Numbered from the stretch's first letter, positions 10,176 to 19,724 are shown. The stretch: 42,635 nucleotides of DNA from Candidatus Symbiopectobacterium sp. 'North America' (GCF_015762685.1 NZ_PEHF01000039.1:1-42635); one strand, 5' to 3'. The notes: generated from the letters alone by a model not told the origin. Program-made: numbers and translations.

Positions 10176-11161
10176 GGCCTGTGTGGGTGTTGTGTGGCGG
10201 GGTGCTGCTGTTGATCCTCTCCAGCTTTGCCAGCCTGATGGTCGGGGCACAACCGATCGCGCCGCGCGTCGTGCTGGCTGCATGGCTTCACCCGGATGGG
10301 ACGCAGCTCGAACATATTCTGGTGCAGACCACGCGTCTGACACGCACCTTGATGGCCCTGACGGTCGGCGCCAGTCTGGCCGTTGCTGGGGTGCTGATGC
10401 AGGCGATGACGCGCAATCCACTGGCCTCACCGGGGTTATTCGGCGTCAATGCCGGGGCGATCTTCTTTATCGTCCTGAGCAGCATTTGGTTAGGTGCTGC
10501 ATCACTGGCTACGTTGGTGTGGTCCGGATTTCTCGGTGCGGCAGTCGCGGGAGGATTGGTGTTCGGCATCGGCTCGTTGGGGCGAGGGTCTACAAGCCCT
10601 GTGAGAATTCTGCTGGCAGGGGCAGCGATCACGGCACTTTTCCTCTCGTTTACCCAAGCGATGTTGGTGATCAATCAGGACGGATTGGACAGCGTACTGT
10701 TTTGGCTGGCTGGCTCGGTGGCTGGACGAGAGAGCGATCTGCTGATGCCCTTGCTGCCCTATGTGGTGGTGGGGTTGGTATTCAGCAGGGTACTGGCACC
10801 GCATATTAATATTTTGGTTGCGGGTGATGACGTGGCACGCGGGTTAGGGGTGCGTACCGGATGGATTCGCGGCCTGATGGGCGTGTGTGTGATTGCGTTG
10901 GCGGGCAGTGCGGTGGCGATTGCGGGTAACATCGGTTTCATTGGTTTGATTGTGCTGCACATTGCCCGTCGGTTGTGTTCCCACGACCACCGTTGGCTGA
11001 TCCCCGCGAGCGCTTTGCTGGGCGCTTGTCTGCTACTTTGGGCAGATATGGTGGCGCGCGTGGCGATTTTACCGCAGGAACTGCCGCTGGGGGTCATGAC
11101 CGCCGTGCTGGGGGCACCTTATTTTATTGCGTTGGTTCGGCGGGAGGCGCGTCATGGCTAA
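10172..11161 (+). CDS. FecCD-family siderophore ABC permease (first subunit)
   Basis: Intact 329-residue inner-membrane permease with about nine or ten hydrophobic helices. Family motifs are visible: LMQAMTRNPLASPGLFGVNAGA near residue 70, where FecCD proteins carry their conserved NPLA segment, and AGNIGFIGLIVLHIARR near 250, the ATPase-contact loop region. It starts with an ATGA overlap on the binding-protein gene and overlaps the next permease by 8 bases. It is the only transport component of this locus without a visible lesion, but with its partners broken it probably has no role. Confidence 0.92.
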   Translation: MRPVWVLCGGVLLLILSSFASLMVGAQPIAPRVVLAAWLHPDGTQLEHILVQTTRLTRTLMALTVGASLAVAGVLMQAMTRNPLASPGLFGVNAGAIFFIVLSSIWLGAASLATLVWSGFLGAAVAGGLVFGIGSLGRGSTSPVRILLAGAAITALFLSFTQAMLVINQDGLDSVLFWLAGSVAGRESDLLMPLLPYVVVGLVFSRVLAPHINILVAGDDVARGLGVRTGWIRGLMGVCVIALAGSAVAIAGNIGFIGLIVLHIARRLCSHDHRWLIPASALLGACLLLWADMVARVAILPQELPLGVMTAVLGAPYFIALVRREARHG

Positions 11162-12194
11162 CGCTTACTCGCTGCGTATCGGCATGTTGTCTTGTCGGGT
11201 GGATAGCTGCGCGTGTCTTTGGAATCTTGCACTGCTCGGTGTAACGCTGGTGACGATACTCTTGGTGCTATCGCGAGGGGCTGTGCCGCTCTCTCCGTGG
11301 GAGGTGATGCACATACTGTTGGCACCGCACCAGACTATCGAGGGTAACGCTTTTATCGTCTGGGAGCTGCGCCTGCCTCGCGTCGTGTTGGCGGTGATGG
11401 TGGGAGGGGCATTAGCGCTTTCGGGGCTGATATTACAGAGTCTGGTGCGCAATCCGTTAGCGTCGCCCGATCTGCTGGGGGTTACCAGCGGCGCGTCTGC
11501 CGCAGCTGTCGCTTTTCTCTCTTTCGGCGCGGGTGTGCTCGGGCAGCATTGGATGCCGTTGGCGGCCATTGCGGGAGCCTGGGGAACGGCGCTGCTGATC
11601 TAACTGCTGACCTGGCGACGCGGGGTATCGCCTTACCGTCTGGTATTGGTTGGGGTAGGGATCTCCGCTTTGATGGGAGCAGTGGCGACGGGGTTGCTGC
11701 TGCTTAGCCCATTCAATACCACACTCTCGTCATACATCTGGCTGACCGGCAGTGTTTACGGTGCTAACTGGCAGGATGTGGCATCTCTGACTGGATGGCT
11801 GGCGCTCATCGCGCCGCTATTGGTATTACTGGCGCGCCATGTGCCGATCCATGAGTTGGACGACGATGTTGCCACGAGCGTGGGTGCCACTCTGGAGCGG
11901 CGACGTAGCGCATTGCTGTTGCTGAGCGTTGCGCTGGCCGGTAACGCGATCGCCCATGCGGGGGCGATCGGCTTCGTGGGGTTGATTGCCCCCCATATGG
12001 CGAAACGTCTGGTAGGTCGAGCCTTTGTTGGCAGTCCGCTGGCAACGGTATTGATCGGTGCCAATCTGGTCGTGGTGTCGGATTGGGTGGGGCGTACGCT
12101 CTTTTTACCGTTGGATTTGCCAGCAGGCATTTTTATTTCTGCGTTGGGCAGTCCTTTTTTTCTCTATTTACTGATTCGGCAACGTCATCATTAA
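11154..12194 (+). pseudogene. FecCD-family siderophore ABC permease (second subunit), ochre codon
   Basis: The partner permease has the same motif set: LQSLVRNPLASPDLLGVTSGA and GAIGFVGLIAPHMAKRLVG. All 347 codons are in one phase except TAA at 11601-11603, in ALLI*LLTWRRGVSPY. Related proteins usually have an aromatic or aliphatic residue there, so a Tyr codon (TAT or TAC) changed to TAA is likely. The stop falls near the middle of the protein, so no functional permease is expected without readthrough. It is translationally coupled to the previous gene. Confidence 0.88.
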
Positions 12195-12203
12195 GGCATA
12201 ACG

Positions 12204-13031
12204 ATGAATTCACCAAACCCTTTCCCGCTCTAAGGACGTGCACTGACGTTGCAATATGACCGACAGGTGATTATTGAACATCTGGATTTGCAAGTGCCTG
12301 CCGGGTGCATCACGGTATTTGTCGGAAGCAACGGATGTGACAAAAGCACCTTGCTAAAAGCCTTTGCCCGTTTGCTCTCGCCAGCCTCTGGCAGTGTCAT
12401 GCTCAACGGTGCGGATATTCATCGCCAATCAACCCACGCCATCGCACGTAAGCTGTCAATTTTGCCACAGACACCGATTGCTCCAGAGGGAATGACCGTG
12501 CGTCAACTGGTTGCTATGGGGCGCTACCCTCACCAAAGTTGGCTACGCCAGTGGTCGACGCAGGATGAAGAAAAAGTGGAGCAGGCGCTGAACAGCACCG
12601 GGCTGACAGCGCTGGGCGAGCGGGTAGTGGATACGCTGTCTGGCGGGCAACGTCAGCGAGTGTGGATCGCCATGACGTTGGCGCAGGATACGGATATTTT
12701 GCTGCTGGATGAGCCAACCACCTATCTCGATTTGGCGCACCAGATTGAGGTGCTCGATTTGCTGCGCGAGCTCAACGAGCAACACAGTAAAACCATCGTC
12801 ATGGTAATGCACGACTTGAATCTGGCATGCCGTTATGCACATCACATGGTGGCGGTTCACCAGCGAGGCGTATTTGCGCAAGGCGCGCCGCAGGCGATCC
12901 TGACGGAAACGCTGATTAAAACCGTATTCGATCTCGATAGCCGCATCATCGCTGACCCAGTGTTCGGTACGCCGCTCTGTATTCCACTGGGTCGTTATGC
13001 GCCGAAACAGCAAAGTTTGCGCGATACGTGA
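12204..13031 (+). pseudogene. Siderophore ABC transporter ATPase, early ochre and altered Walker A
   Basis: An FepC/FecE-type ATPase. The natural ATG appears to be 12204 (MNSPNPFPL), but codon 10 is TAA (12231-12233) and the frame then continues [19 protein letters not shown]. Restart could only use a TTG near 12249 or a downstream codon. Walker A reads GSNGCDKST; the Gly directly before the catalytic Lys is Asp, which should impair nucleotide binding. The remaining motifs are sound: signature [12 protein letters not shown], Walker B ILLLDEP, H-loop VMVMHDLN. Two independent defects indicate long-standing loss of function. Confidence 0.88.
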
Positions 13032-13089
13032 TCTTTCCTTTCACGCCGAAGAGCGGGCAGATCTCGCCGATCGTTTTAACTTGATTGCG

Positions 13090-13908
13090 ATGGCAGAGTA
13101 CCCGTTCAGCAGCGCGGTGCCGGTATCGACACTCCTGGATACGTCGTCTTGTCAGCGTATGTTGCAACAGCTTGCTCCACGATTTGGGGCCCCCTCTCTG
13201 GGTATTACCGCGTCGTTGTTAAGTAAACGCGTGGCTTTTCTTACTACAGCGGCTGCCTTTTATCCCTTATCGATGTACAACAAAGGGCTAAACATGGCGC
13301 TGACGAACTGCCTGTTGGATACGCGTCACGATGGACATCTTTGGCAGTCGCATATGGTGATGGACGATTTATCGCTCTCAACGCCCCTGTCGGATTTGGA
13401 TCGCGCGAGTTGGCGTGATGCCTTGCTACGTGGCGTATTTGCGGAACATTTGACGCCGTTGTGGCATGTGCTGTCGGCCGCGTCAGGCATCTCGTCGCGG
13501 ATTTTGTGGGAGAATACCGCTGTACGGCTGTTTTCTCTGTTTGAACATCGGATGCAAGCCTCTGATACGGCGACAGAAGCGCGTGTAAAACAGGATTTTT
13601 ACTATGTGGTTCACGAGGCTCCTGGCGCACTGTTTGGATTAGACGTTAATCCGCTTACCGTCTATTTTCGCCCGCTAACCTGGGTACCGGCGAACGGTGA
13701 GTGGATCCGCTTTCGTCGTACCTGCTGTTTTTACTATAAGGCCTCTCAGCCGCAGGAGTTCTGTCAAGCCTGTCCTTTGCTGAGGCCCGATAAATCGCAT
13801 CGGTTACCTTTTAGGAACAGGCGGGGATTGTCAAAAGCCCATTTGTACAGGTGTTTGAGCGCATCGGTATTCCCTATGCTGCGGATATTTTTAACTTTGT
13901 CATTCTGA
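13090..13908 (+). pseudogene. FhuF-like ferric-siderophore reductase with read-through 3' end
   Basis: FhuF-family proteins are [2Fe-2S] reductases that release iron from imported hydroxamate-type siderophores. The C-terminal cysteine pattern is complete: RTCC, ten residues, then CQAC (about 13718-13774). Family members normally end a few residues after that motif. Here the frame continues for another 45 or so residues into DNA belonging to the mmuP remnant, so the natural stop was lost where the two loci were joined by deletion (about 13785-13815). The start is uncertain; ATG 13090 is used, with in-phase codons available from 12997. It closes the uptake locus. The core may still fold, but there is no functional importer to feed it. 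Confidence 0.7.
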
Positions 13909-14429
13909 CGGCGATCTTATCAGCGGCTAATTCCGGTCTTTATGCCTCGGGGCGTATGCTGTGGTCGCTTTCAAATGAGAAGACGCTGCCTGCCTGTTTT
14001 GCCCGCCTTACACGGTGCGGTATTCCGCTGATAGCGATCTCGGTCAGTATGTTGGGCGGGTTGTTGGCCCTGGCCTCAAGTATCGTTGCACCCGATACGG
14101 TATACGTGGCGCTTTCTGCCATCTCCGGGTTTGCCGTGGTTGCTGTGTGGCTCAGTATTTGTGCGTCTCATATTGCTTTTCGTCGTCACCATCTGCGTTC
14201 CGGGCGTTCATTGTCGGAGCTTAATTACCGCGCACCCTGGTTTCCTTTTACCCCGATCGCTGGTTTTTTACTTTGCCTGCTAGCCTGTATCGGGCTGGCA
14301 TTCGATCCCGCGCAGCGTATTGCCTTGTGGTGCGGATTGCCTTTTGTTGCCATGTGCTATGCCGGGTATTATTTCACGCAGAGGCAACAGACACGTGAAT
14401 TACCTGAGGAATTGGATAATGTTACCTGA
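13815..14429 (+). pseudogene. mmuP: MmuP S-methylmethionine permease, 3' remnant
   Basis: This is the C-terminal 204 codons of an amino-acid/polyamine (APC) family permease. From [20 protein letters not shown] onward it follows E. coli MmuP closely ([57 protein letters not shown]). The first 260 or so residues of the 467-residue protein are absent, and the in-phase codon just before the homology is TAG (13812-13814). A deletion has therefore replaced the mmuP 5' half and promoter with the end of the fhuF-like gene. Its stop overlaps the mmuM start by 11 bases, as in a normal mmuPM operon. Confidence 0.88.
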
Positions 14430-15372
14430 GAATCCCCTTGCCGCGCTGCTGGAGCAGTCACCCGTGGTGATCCTGGGTGGTGCGCTGGCTACCGAACTGG
14501 AGGCGAGCGGCTGTGATTTGTGCGATCCGCTCTGGTCGGCGAAAGTGTTGATGGAAGCTCCAGAGTTAATTTATCAGGTGCATTACGATTATTTTGCTGC
14601 CGGGGCGCAATGCGCCATCACTGCCAGCTATCAGGCGACGCCGCAGGGGTTTGCGGCGCGCGGGCTGAGCGAAGCAGAGTCGTTGGCGCTGATCGCGCGC
14701 AGCGTTGAGCTGGCGGTGCGTGCCCGTGAAGATTATTACGCGGCACATCCCGATGTGGGCGTACTGTTAGTGGCGGGCTCGGTCGGGCCCTATGGGGCTT
14801 TTCTGGCGAATGGGGCTGAGTATCGTGGCGATTATCATCTGCCACAGGCGGAGATGATGGCATTCCACCGACCACGTATTGCGGCGCTGATCGACGCGGG
14901 CGTTGACCTGCTGGCGTTCAAAACCCAGCCCTCGTTGCCGGAGATGGCCGCGCTGTTACAGTTGCTGCGTGAGTTTCCCACTATCACTGCCTGGTTCTCG
15001 TTTACGCTGCGTGATGCGCAGCACATCAGCGATGGCACGCCGCTTCGTGACGTTGTGGCGCTATTGGATAACCATCCGCAAGTCGTGGCGATGAGGGTAA
15101 ACTGTGTCGCATTGGAAAGTGCGACGGCGGCGTTAGCGCATTTATCCTCGCTGAAAGCGTTGCCGCTGGTTGTCTATCCTAATTCCGGCGAGCATTATGA
15201 TGCGAATGCCAAACGCTGGAGCGCAACCGGGGAGCAGGCGTGTTCGTTGACCGCGCATTTGTCAGCCTGGAGAGCTGCGGGCGCGCGCCTGATCGGTGGG
15301 TGCTGTCGTACCACGCCGCAGGATATTGCCGCTGTTTCTCATGCGTGCAAGCATGAGTCGCACCATTATTGA
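14419..15372 (+). CDS. mmuM: MmuM homocysteine S-methyltransferase
   Basis: Transfers a methyl group from S-methylmethionine (or SAM) to homocysteine to form methionine; zinc-dependent and cytoplasmic. The 317-residue protein shows the homocysteine methyltransferase fold, with GGALATELE at the N-terminus and the three zinc-binding cysteines: RVNCVA (about residue 224) and IGGCCRTTP near the C-terminus. Length is close to E. coli MmuM (310). I use the ATG at 14419, which begins [15 protein letters not shown], rather than the upstream in-phase ATG inside mmuP. It is intact although its permease partner is gone, so it could act only on internally made or otherwise imported substrate. Transcription would now have to come from the siderophore operon or an internal promoter. 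Confidence 0.93.
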   Translation: MLPENPLAALLEQSPVVILGGALATELEASGCDLCDPLWSAKVLMEAPELIYQVHYDYFAAGAQCAITASYQATPQGFAARGLSEAESLALIARSVELAVRAREDYYAAHPDVGVLLVAGSVGPYGAFLANGAEYRGDYHLPQAEMMAFHRPRIAALIDAGVDLLAFKTQPSLPEMAALLQLLREFPTITAWFSFTLRDAQHISDGTPLRDVVALLDNHPQVVAMRVNCVALESATAALAHLSSLKALPLVVYPNSGEHYDANAKRWSATGEQACSLTAHLSAWRAAGARLIGGCCRTTPQDIAAVSHACKHESHHY

Positions 15373-15382
15373 TGGAGAGATC

Positions 15383-15928
15383 ATGACCAACCAGACTGAG
15401 GGCGCTCGCCGTGCTTATCGTCAACTGTGTGAGACACTGGGACTCACCTTACCCATCACCTTTCTGGATATCGCTGCGGAGCAAACCGTTGTCGTGGCAT
15501 CGCCGGACGCTGATGCGCCGCGGCTGGCGTTAGGGTATGAGAAAGCCGCCGCGACTTTTTTTCGCCATCTGCCCCCGACGCCAGACGAAATGGAACGGGC
15601 AATCATGACCGTAGAGGATGAGGTCACCCGCATTCGCCAGCAGGTGGATACGCAACATCCCCTTTATCTGTGCGATCCGGCCCTGACGTCATTGGCCGAT
15701 ACTACCGGCGTACCGGCCAATGCGCACGGTTGGCATATTGAGCAGGACGATATCGAGCGACTGTTTAAACGTTTCGAGCAGGTGATGCTCGGCTGCCCTG
15801 CCAGTTGGGAAGCCATTCCGCTGGACAACGCCTTCACGGCCCGTTTGCTGATTCTGCGCGAGTTTATGCACCACTTGGGCTATCTGTCGGTATTTATTGT
15901 TAATACCACTGCCAGCGAGTCCCCCTAA
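15383..15928 (+). CDS. Conserved-looking protein of unknown function
   Basis: This 181-residue soluble protein has no signal peptide or membrane segment and is not recognised. The start at 15383 is supported by GGAGAG at 15374-15379. It contains acidic and Arg-rich helical stretches (PDEMERAIMTVEDEVTRIRQQ; DDIERLFKRFEQVML), one Trp-rich turn (GWHIEQDD) and an LLILREFMHHLGY helix near the C-terminus. It lies 10 bases after mmuM and 64 before a GNAT gene on the same strand, suggesting co-transcription. No function is proposed. Confidence 0.75.
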   Translation: MTNQTEGARRAYRQLCETLGLTLPITFLDIAAEQTVVVASPDADAPRLALGYEKAAATFFRHLPPTPDEMERAIMTVEDEVTRIRQQVDTQHPLYLCDPALTSLADTTGVPANAHGWHIEQDDIERLFKRFEQVMLGCPASWEAIPLDNAFTARLLILREFMHHLGYLSVFIVNTTASESP

Positions 15929-15992
15929 CGCTTGCCTCTGCGCGTGGTCTCGCGGTAAGGTCAGATTTTCTCTGGCCGTTGGTAGCGTGTTT

Positions 15993-16460
15993 ATGGACAT
16001 CCACGATCTGAATGACAACCCCGCGCACATTGCTGGTGTTGCCGCATTGCTCTACGCCGAATGGTCGGCGTTTCCCCGCTGGTCGAGTACGCCAGCAATT
16101 GAATCTGCTATACGCCAGCGCGGCGTAGCGACCGATCGCGCGTTCTCTCTGGGGATGTTTGCTCACGATGACCATGCGGTTGCTACCGCCAGTATCATCC
16201 GCTATGAACTGGACGATTGCCCAGAACGAGAATACTGGCTGGGGGAAGTGGTCACGGTCCCGTCTCAGCGCGGTAAAGGGTTGGCTACTGCGCTGGTCAA
16301 TGCTTGCGTGGCACGCTGTCAGCAGCAGGGCATTGAGATGCTGTATTTGTATACGCCCGACAAACAGGCGCTCTATGCCCGAATGGGGTGGCAACCGCTG
16401 GAGCAGCGCCCGGTAGCGGGAGAAATTGTCACTGTGATGTGTTTATCGCTCGGAAAGTGA
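15993..16460 (+). CDS. GNAT-family N-acetyltransferase
   Basis: A 155-residue acetyl-CoA-dependent acetyltransferase. The core motif A is clear: WLGEVVTVPSQRGKGLATAL (about 85-105), with the Q/R-x-x-G-x-G/A pyrophosphate loop as QRGKGLA. It is followed by a motif B-like LYLYTPDKQALYARMGW. The start at ATG 15993 gives a normal GNAT length; an open frame extends upstream to 15897 but has no better start signal. The substrate cannot be told from sequence. It is downstream of mmuM and the unknown gene, probably in one transcript. Intact. Confidence 0.88.
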   Translation: MDIHDLNDNPAHIAGVAALLYAEWSAFPRWSSTPAIESAIRQRGVATDRAFSLGMFAHDDHAVATASIIRYELDDCPEREYWLGEVVTVPSQRGKGLATALVNACVARCQQQGIEMLYLYTPDKQALYARMGWQPLEQRPVAGEIVTVMCLSLGK

Positions 16461-16624
16461 AACATGCTGGCAGACTATGTGATGAAGTCTATTATCTGTG
16501 GTAGGTTTGACATAGTAGCGGATATGCAGGCTGTGTTTTATCCAAAGGGACAGCCGTAAGCAATGCCATGAAGAATCTTGGCAGCGCAGGCGGCCTCGCC
16601 GTTCACCGGACGTGGAGAAGAGTC

Positions 16625-17164
16625 ATGACGACACACTTTTTGGGGAAATATGAGATCGAGCTGAAATTCAAGATTAAGGATATTAGCGAGTTTCGTGACA
16701 CTTTATTAAGTCTTCATCCAGAAGCTTTCGTGTTTGAGAATAGTGAATACGATATTTATTACGATGACCCACTCGCCTCGCTACATAAAAGAAATATGAG
16801 CATGGTGTTACGGTCTATGTCACCTTCTGGAATTAAATTATGGATTGTTAAAGGTCCAGAGGAAAGACATTGCGAGGCTGTTAATATCGAATCATTTGAA
16901 AAAGTAGACAGCATGTTGCATACGTTAGGCTATATTTCCATTCATCATGTAAATAAAACCCGCAGTATCTATTTCCTCGATCAGTTCCACATCACGCTCG
17001 ACTATATTGCTATGCTGGGACACTACGTGGAAATATAGGTCATGACCGATGATGAGGCTGCGTTGCCGGACCTGGAAGAGGCCTGTGTGCAGTGCACACT
17101 GCATCTGGGGCTGGATATGGAAAATAAAGAGCCTCGCTCATATCGTCAATTATTGGGTTTTTGA
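16625..17164 (+). pseudogene. cyaB: Class IV adenylate cyclase (CyaB, CYTH fold) with one amber codon
   Basis: Class IV cyclases (Aeromonas CyaB, Yersinia YpAC-IV) make cAMP from ATP inside a CYTH beta-barrel. The start MTTHFLGKYEIELKF contains the diagnostic ExExK-type motif (EIELKF), and MSMVLR, LWIVKGP, RCEAVNIE-like (HCEAVNIE) and FHITLDY strands follow in family order. The frame is 180 codons including the stop, the family length of 179, but codon 138 is TAG (17036-17038). It continues in phase with VMTDDEAALP and ends EPRSYRQLLGF, the family C-terminus. The upstream in-phase ATG at 16568 is not preferred. Truncation removes the last 42 residues, including barrel strands, so activity is probably lost unless the amber is read through. 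Confidence 0.9.
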
Positions 17165-17505
17165 CGGTGTCAACCTGGATTAAACTCGATGCATAGAATT
17201 GGCAAAAGGATTTATCATTCTATGATCGAGTTAAAATAATTATTCTGTTATCAGCGTAGTATCTGAATAAGCACCGTCGTTGCACGTCGTACACCATGAT
17301 TAAAATCCATGATGGGGCCGCGCGGTGTGAATTATGTTGTGAAAACTTTAACGCGTTGTATAAAGATGTTCTGGGGCGAATTGATTTTTGAGATATCGGT
17401 GGTAAAAGTGGCAGGCAGTAAATATTATATCACCGGCTTTTGTAAGTAAAAAAATCAATCGTATTTACTTCATCCTGCAAAATAACAGAATAAAGGAACC
17501 GAATT
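17165..17505. other. intergenic region upstream of the first flavin reductase gene
   Basis: No gene in 341 bases. Part of it (17211-17343) is copied upstream of the second flavin reductase gene and is listed as a repeat. TAAAGGAA (17491-17498) just before the ATG at 17506 is the ribosome-binding site. Confidence 0.7.
17211..17343 (+). repeat. direct repeat copy 1, duplicated flavin-reductase upstream region
   Basis: This segment and 19594-19724 share long matching blocks: ATGATCGAGTTAAAATAATT, GTTGCACGTCGTA and ACCATGATTAAAA, in the same order and spacing, each lying upstream of one flavin reductase gene. It shows that the duplication included the control region. It contains a spaced direct repeat CATGAT...CATGAT that could be a regulator site, but none is identified. 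Confidence 0.8.
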
Positions 17506-18923
17506 ATGAAAAAAAGGTTCTGTTATTCAGTGTGCTGGCACTCGCTTTTTCTTCCATGGCGCAAAGTGAGACGCCCGAATCTACCGATCTGGTGATCATC
17601 GGCGCGGGTGGCGCAGGCATGTCTGCGGCCATTGAGGCACATAACCAGGGTGCAAAAGTTATCCTGCTGGAAAAAATGCCGTTTGCCGGGGGCAATACGG
17701 CGCGCGCCGAGGCGGGGCTAAACGCTGCCGGCACCCATTATCAAAAGGCCAAGGGTATTCAGGACAGCCCGGAGTTGTTCTTCCAGGACACCATGAAAGG
17801 TGGCCGTAACATCAACAAACCCGATCTGGTGCGCACGCTGTCTGAACGTGCAAAAGACTCTGTGCAATTCTTGAAGGATAACGGCTCTGAGTTAGCCGAT
17901 TTAACCCGTACTGGCGGTGCCAGTGTGGATCGTACCCACCGGCCTGCCGGCGGTGAACCGGCCGGTAGTTTCATTGCGACCGCATTGATCAAAAAGGTAA
18001 AAGCGCTGAATATCGATTTGTGCACCAATACGTCCGCCACGGAAATTGTGCAAAATGACAAGGGCGAAGTCACCGGCATTAAAGCGAAAGGCAAAGATGG
18101 CAAAGAATTTGCGCTCAATGCTAAAAAAGTGATGATTACGTCAGGTGGATTTGGTGCCAACTTTGACATGATCAAGCAATACGATCCGAAACTCGCCAAC
18201 TTCAAAACTACCAATGCGCCGGGTTCACTGGGCGAAGGGGTTAAGATGGCGGAGAAAATCAACGCCAAGCTGGTGGATATGGAATATATCCAGATTCACC
18301 CCAGCACCGTGCCGGGTAAAGAGATTCTGATCACCGAAGCTGTGCGTGGCGACGGCGCGATTTTGATCAATGAAGCGGGCAAACGTTTTATCAACGAATT
18401 GCAGACGCGCGATGTGGTTTCTCAAAGTATCCTGAAACAACCGGGTGCTCACGCTTATCTGGTCTTTAACGATGATTTGGTGAAACAAAATAAAACCATC
18501 AACAGCTACTTCAAGCAAAAACTGGTGGCTGAAGGTGATACACCGGAAGCGTTGGCAAACGCTATCAAGGTTGATGCCAAGCAGTTGCCGTTAACCCTGA
18601 AAACCTATACCGGCTACGCAAAAGCCAACAAAGATACTGAATTCGGGCGTGACAGCTTTAAACAGGCGCTGGATACCGATAAATATTACGCGATTGAAGT
18701 AACGCCGGGCATCCACCACACCATGGGCGGTATTGCTATCAACACCAAAGCGCAAGTGGTCGACAAAGACGGGAAAGTCATTCCGAACCTGTTTGCAGCG
18801 GGTGAAGCGGCAGGTGGTGTCCGCGGTGCTAACCGCCTGGGTGGTAATTCATTGGCGGATATTGTTACCTTTGGCCGTATCGGTGCCGATGAAGCCGTGA
18901 AAGAAATCAAAGCAGGTAAATAA
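17506..18923 (+). pseudogene. Periplasmic fumarate reductase-like flavoprotein, copy 1, poly-A frameshift in the signal peptide
   Basis: The FAD-binding flavocytochrome c/fumarate reductase flavoprotein family reduces fumarate or related enoates. GAGGAGMSAAIEAH binds FAD. The catalytic residues known from Shewanella Fcc3 can all be found: His in IQIHPS, Arg in ELQTRDVVS, His in HHTMGG and Arg in GANRLGGNS. No CXXCH haem motif is present, unlike Fcc3, so electrons must come from another carrier, probably the FMN protein encoded next. The ATG at 17506 leads into seven A residues (17509-17515). One more A would give MKKKVLLFSVLALAF, matching copy 2; as written the frame is lost after four codons. 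Only a GTG at 17532 would rescue the mature part, without a proper signal n-region. Confidence 0.88.
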
Positions 18924-18940
18924 GTCATATTATTTAGGGG

Positions 18941-18964
18941 ACGCCGCTTCGTGAGCAGCGGCGT
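18941..18964 (+). other. intercistronic hairpin
   Basis: Perfect 8-bp arms ACGCCGCT and AGCGGCGT around an 8-base loop, between the flavoprotein and the FMN-carrier gene. No T-run follows, so it is more likely to stabilise mRNA or cause partial attenuation than to act as a full terminator. Confidence 0.6.
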
Positions 18965-19000
18965 TGCTATTATCACAAAATCAGAGAAAGCGAGAAAATT

Positions 19001-19351
19001 ATGAAAAAAATCGTTCCATCGTTGGTGGCTGCTGCTGCCTTGTTGTTTGTTGCCTCAGCCGGCGTTCAGGCTGCCCAAACGTATAAAGACGGTACCTACA
19101 CCGGCAAAGCGCAGGGTAAAGAAGGGAAGATCGAAGTTTCGGTGAAAATCAGCGAGGGCAAAATTGCCAATGTGGAAGTGGTAAAACACGAGGATACAGA
19201 AGCGCTGATGCTCGGTGTTATTGATAATATCGTGCCGGAAATTGTGGAAAAACAAACGGCAGACGGTATTGATGCGGTAACGGGTGCCACCATGTCGAGT
19301 ACTGGTGTACTGGAAGCTGCGAAACAGGCGCTGGCACAAGCGAAATCCTAA
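19001..19351 (+). CDS. Exported FMN-binding (flavinylated) electron-carrier protein
   Basis: A 116-residue exported protein: the signal peptide MKKIVPSLVAAAALLFVASAG ends near VQAA, followed by one FMN_bind domain. The motif DAVTGATMSSTG near the C-terminus matches the ApbE flavinylation site D-x-x-TGA-T, where FMN is attached through the second Thr. It is the likely electron donor for the adjacent FAD reductase, a split form of the FMN-FAD architecture of UrdA-type periplasmic reductases. No ApbE gene is in the window. It is intact and follows copy 1 by 77 bases. The second reductase copy has no such partner. Confidence 0.92.
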   Translation: MKKIVPSLVAAAALLFVASAGVQAAQTYKDGTYTGKAQGKEGKIEVSVKISEGKIANVEVVKHEDTEALMLGVIDNIVPEIVEKQTADGIDAVTGATMSSTGVLEAAKQALAQAKS

Positions 19352-19359
19352 TCAGTCAG

Positions 19360-19385
19360 ACGCCTGTGGCCGATGTCACAGGCGT
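19360..19385 (+). terminator. hairpin terminator after the FMN protein gene
   Basis: Perfect 9-bp arms ACGCCTGTG / CACAGGCGT with an 8-base loop, starting 8 bases after the stop, followed by TATTA. A closely similar hairpin follows the second flavoprotein copy (21188-21207), so it too was probably duplicated. Confidence 0.7.
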
Positions 19386-19593
19386 TATTACCATCCACAC
19401 TTTTTATTCCTCTTTATTATAAATACCACTGCTATATCCTCCCTTTTATCGATAATTTCGAAGCGGTTATTATTTCCTTGAATAACGGTTATCACTGAAT
19501 GTTTTCGTTATGTTGATATCATGCGGAATATTGATAACAAACTTGTTTAATCATGCTGGCGTTTAATTTACCGGTAGTGAAAAGCGTCGAGGG

Positions 19594-19724
19594 TTATCAT
19601 TTCATGATCGAGTTAAAATAATTATTCTGCTAAGGGTGTAGTATTTGAAAAAGCAGCGCCGTTGCACGTCGTATACCATGATTAAAAGTCATGATGGTGC
19701 AATGCACTGTGAATAGTTGTGACA
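19594..19724 (+). repeat. direct repeat copy 2, duplicated flavin-reductase upstream region
   Basis: Counterpart of 17211-17343, matching over ATGATCGAGTTAAAATAATT, GTTGCACGTCGTA and ACCATGATTAAAA with scattered substitutions. It marks the 5' side of the duplicated unit. Confidence 0.8.

Noticed and set aside
17506..18923. Haem-containing flavocytochrome c
   Set aside because: No CXXCH motif is present in either flavoprotein copy or in the FMN protein.
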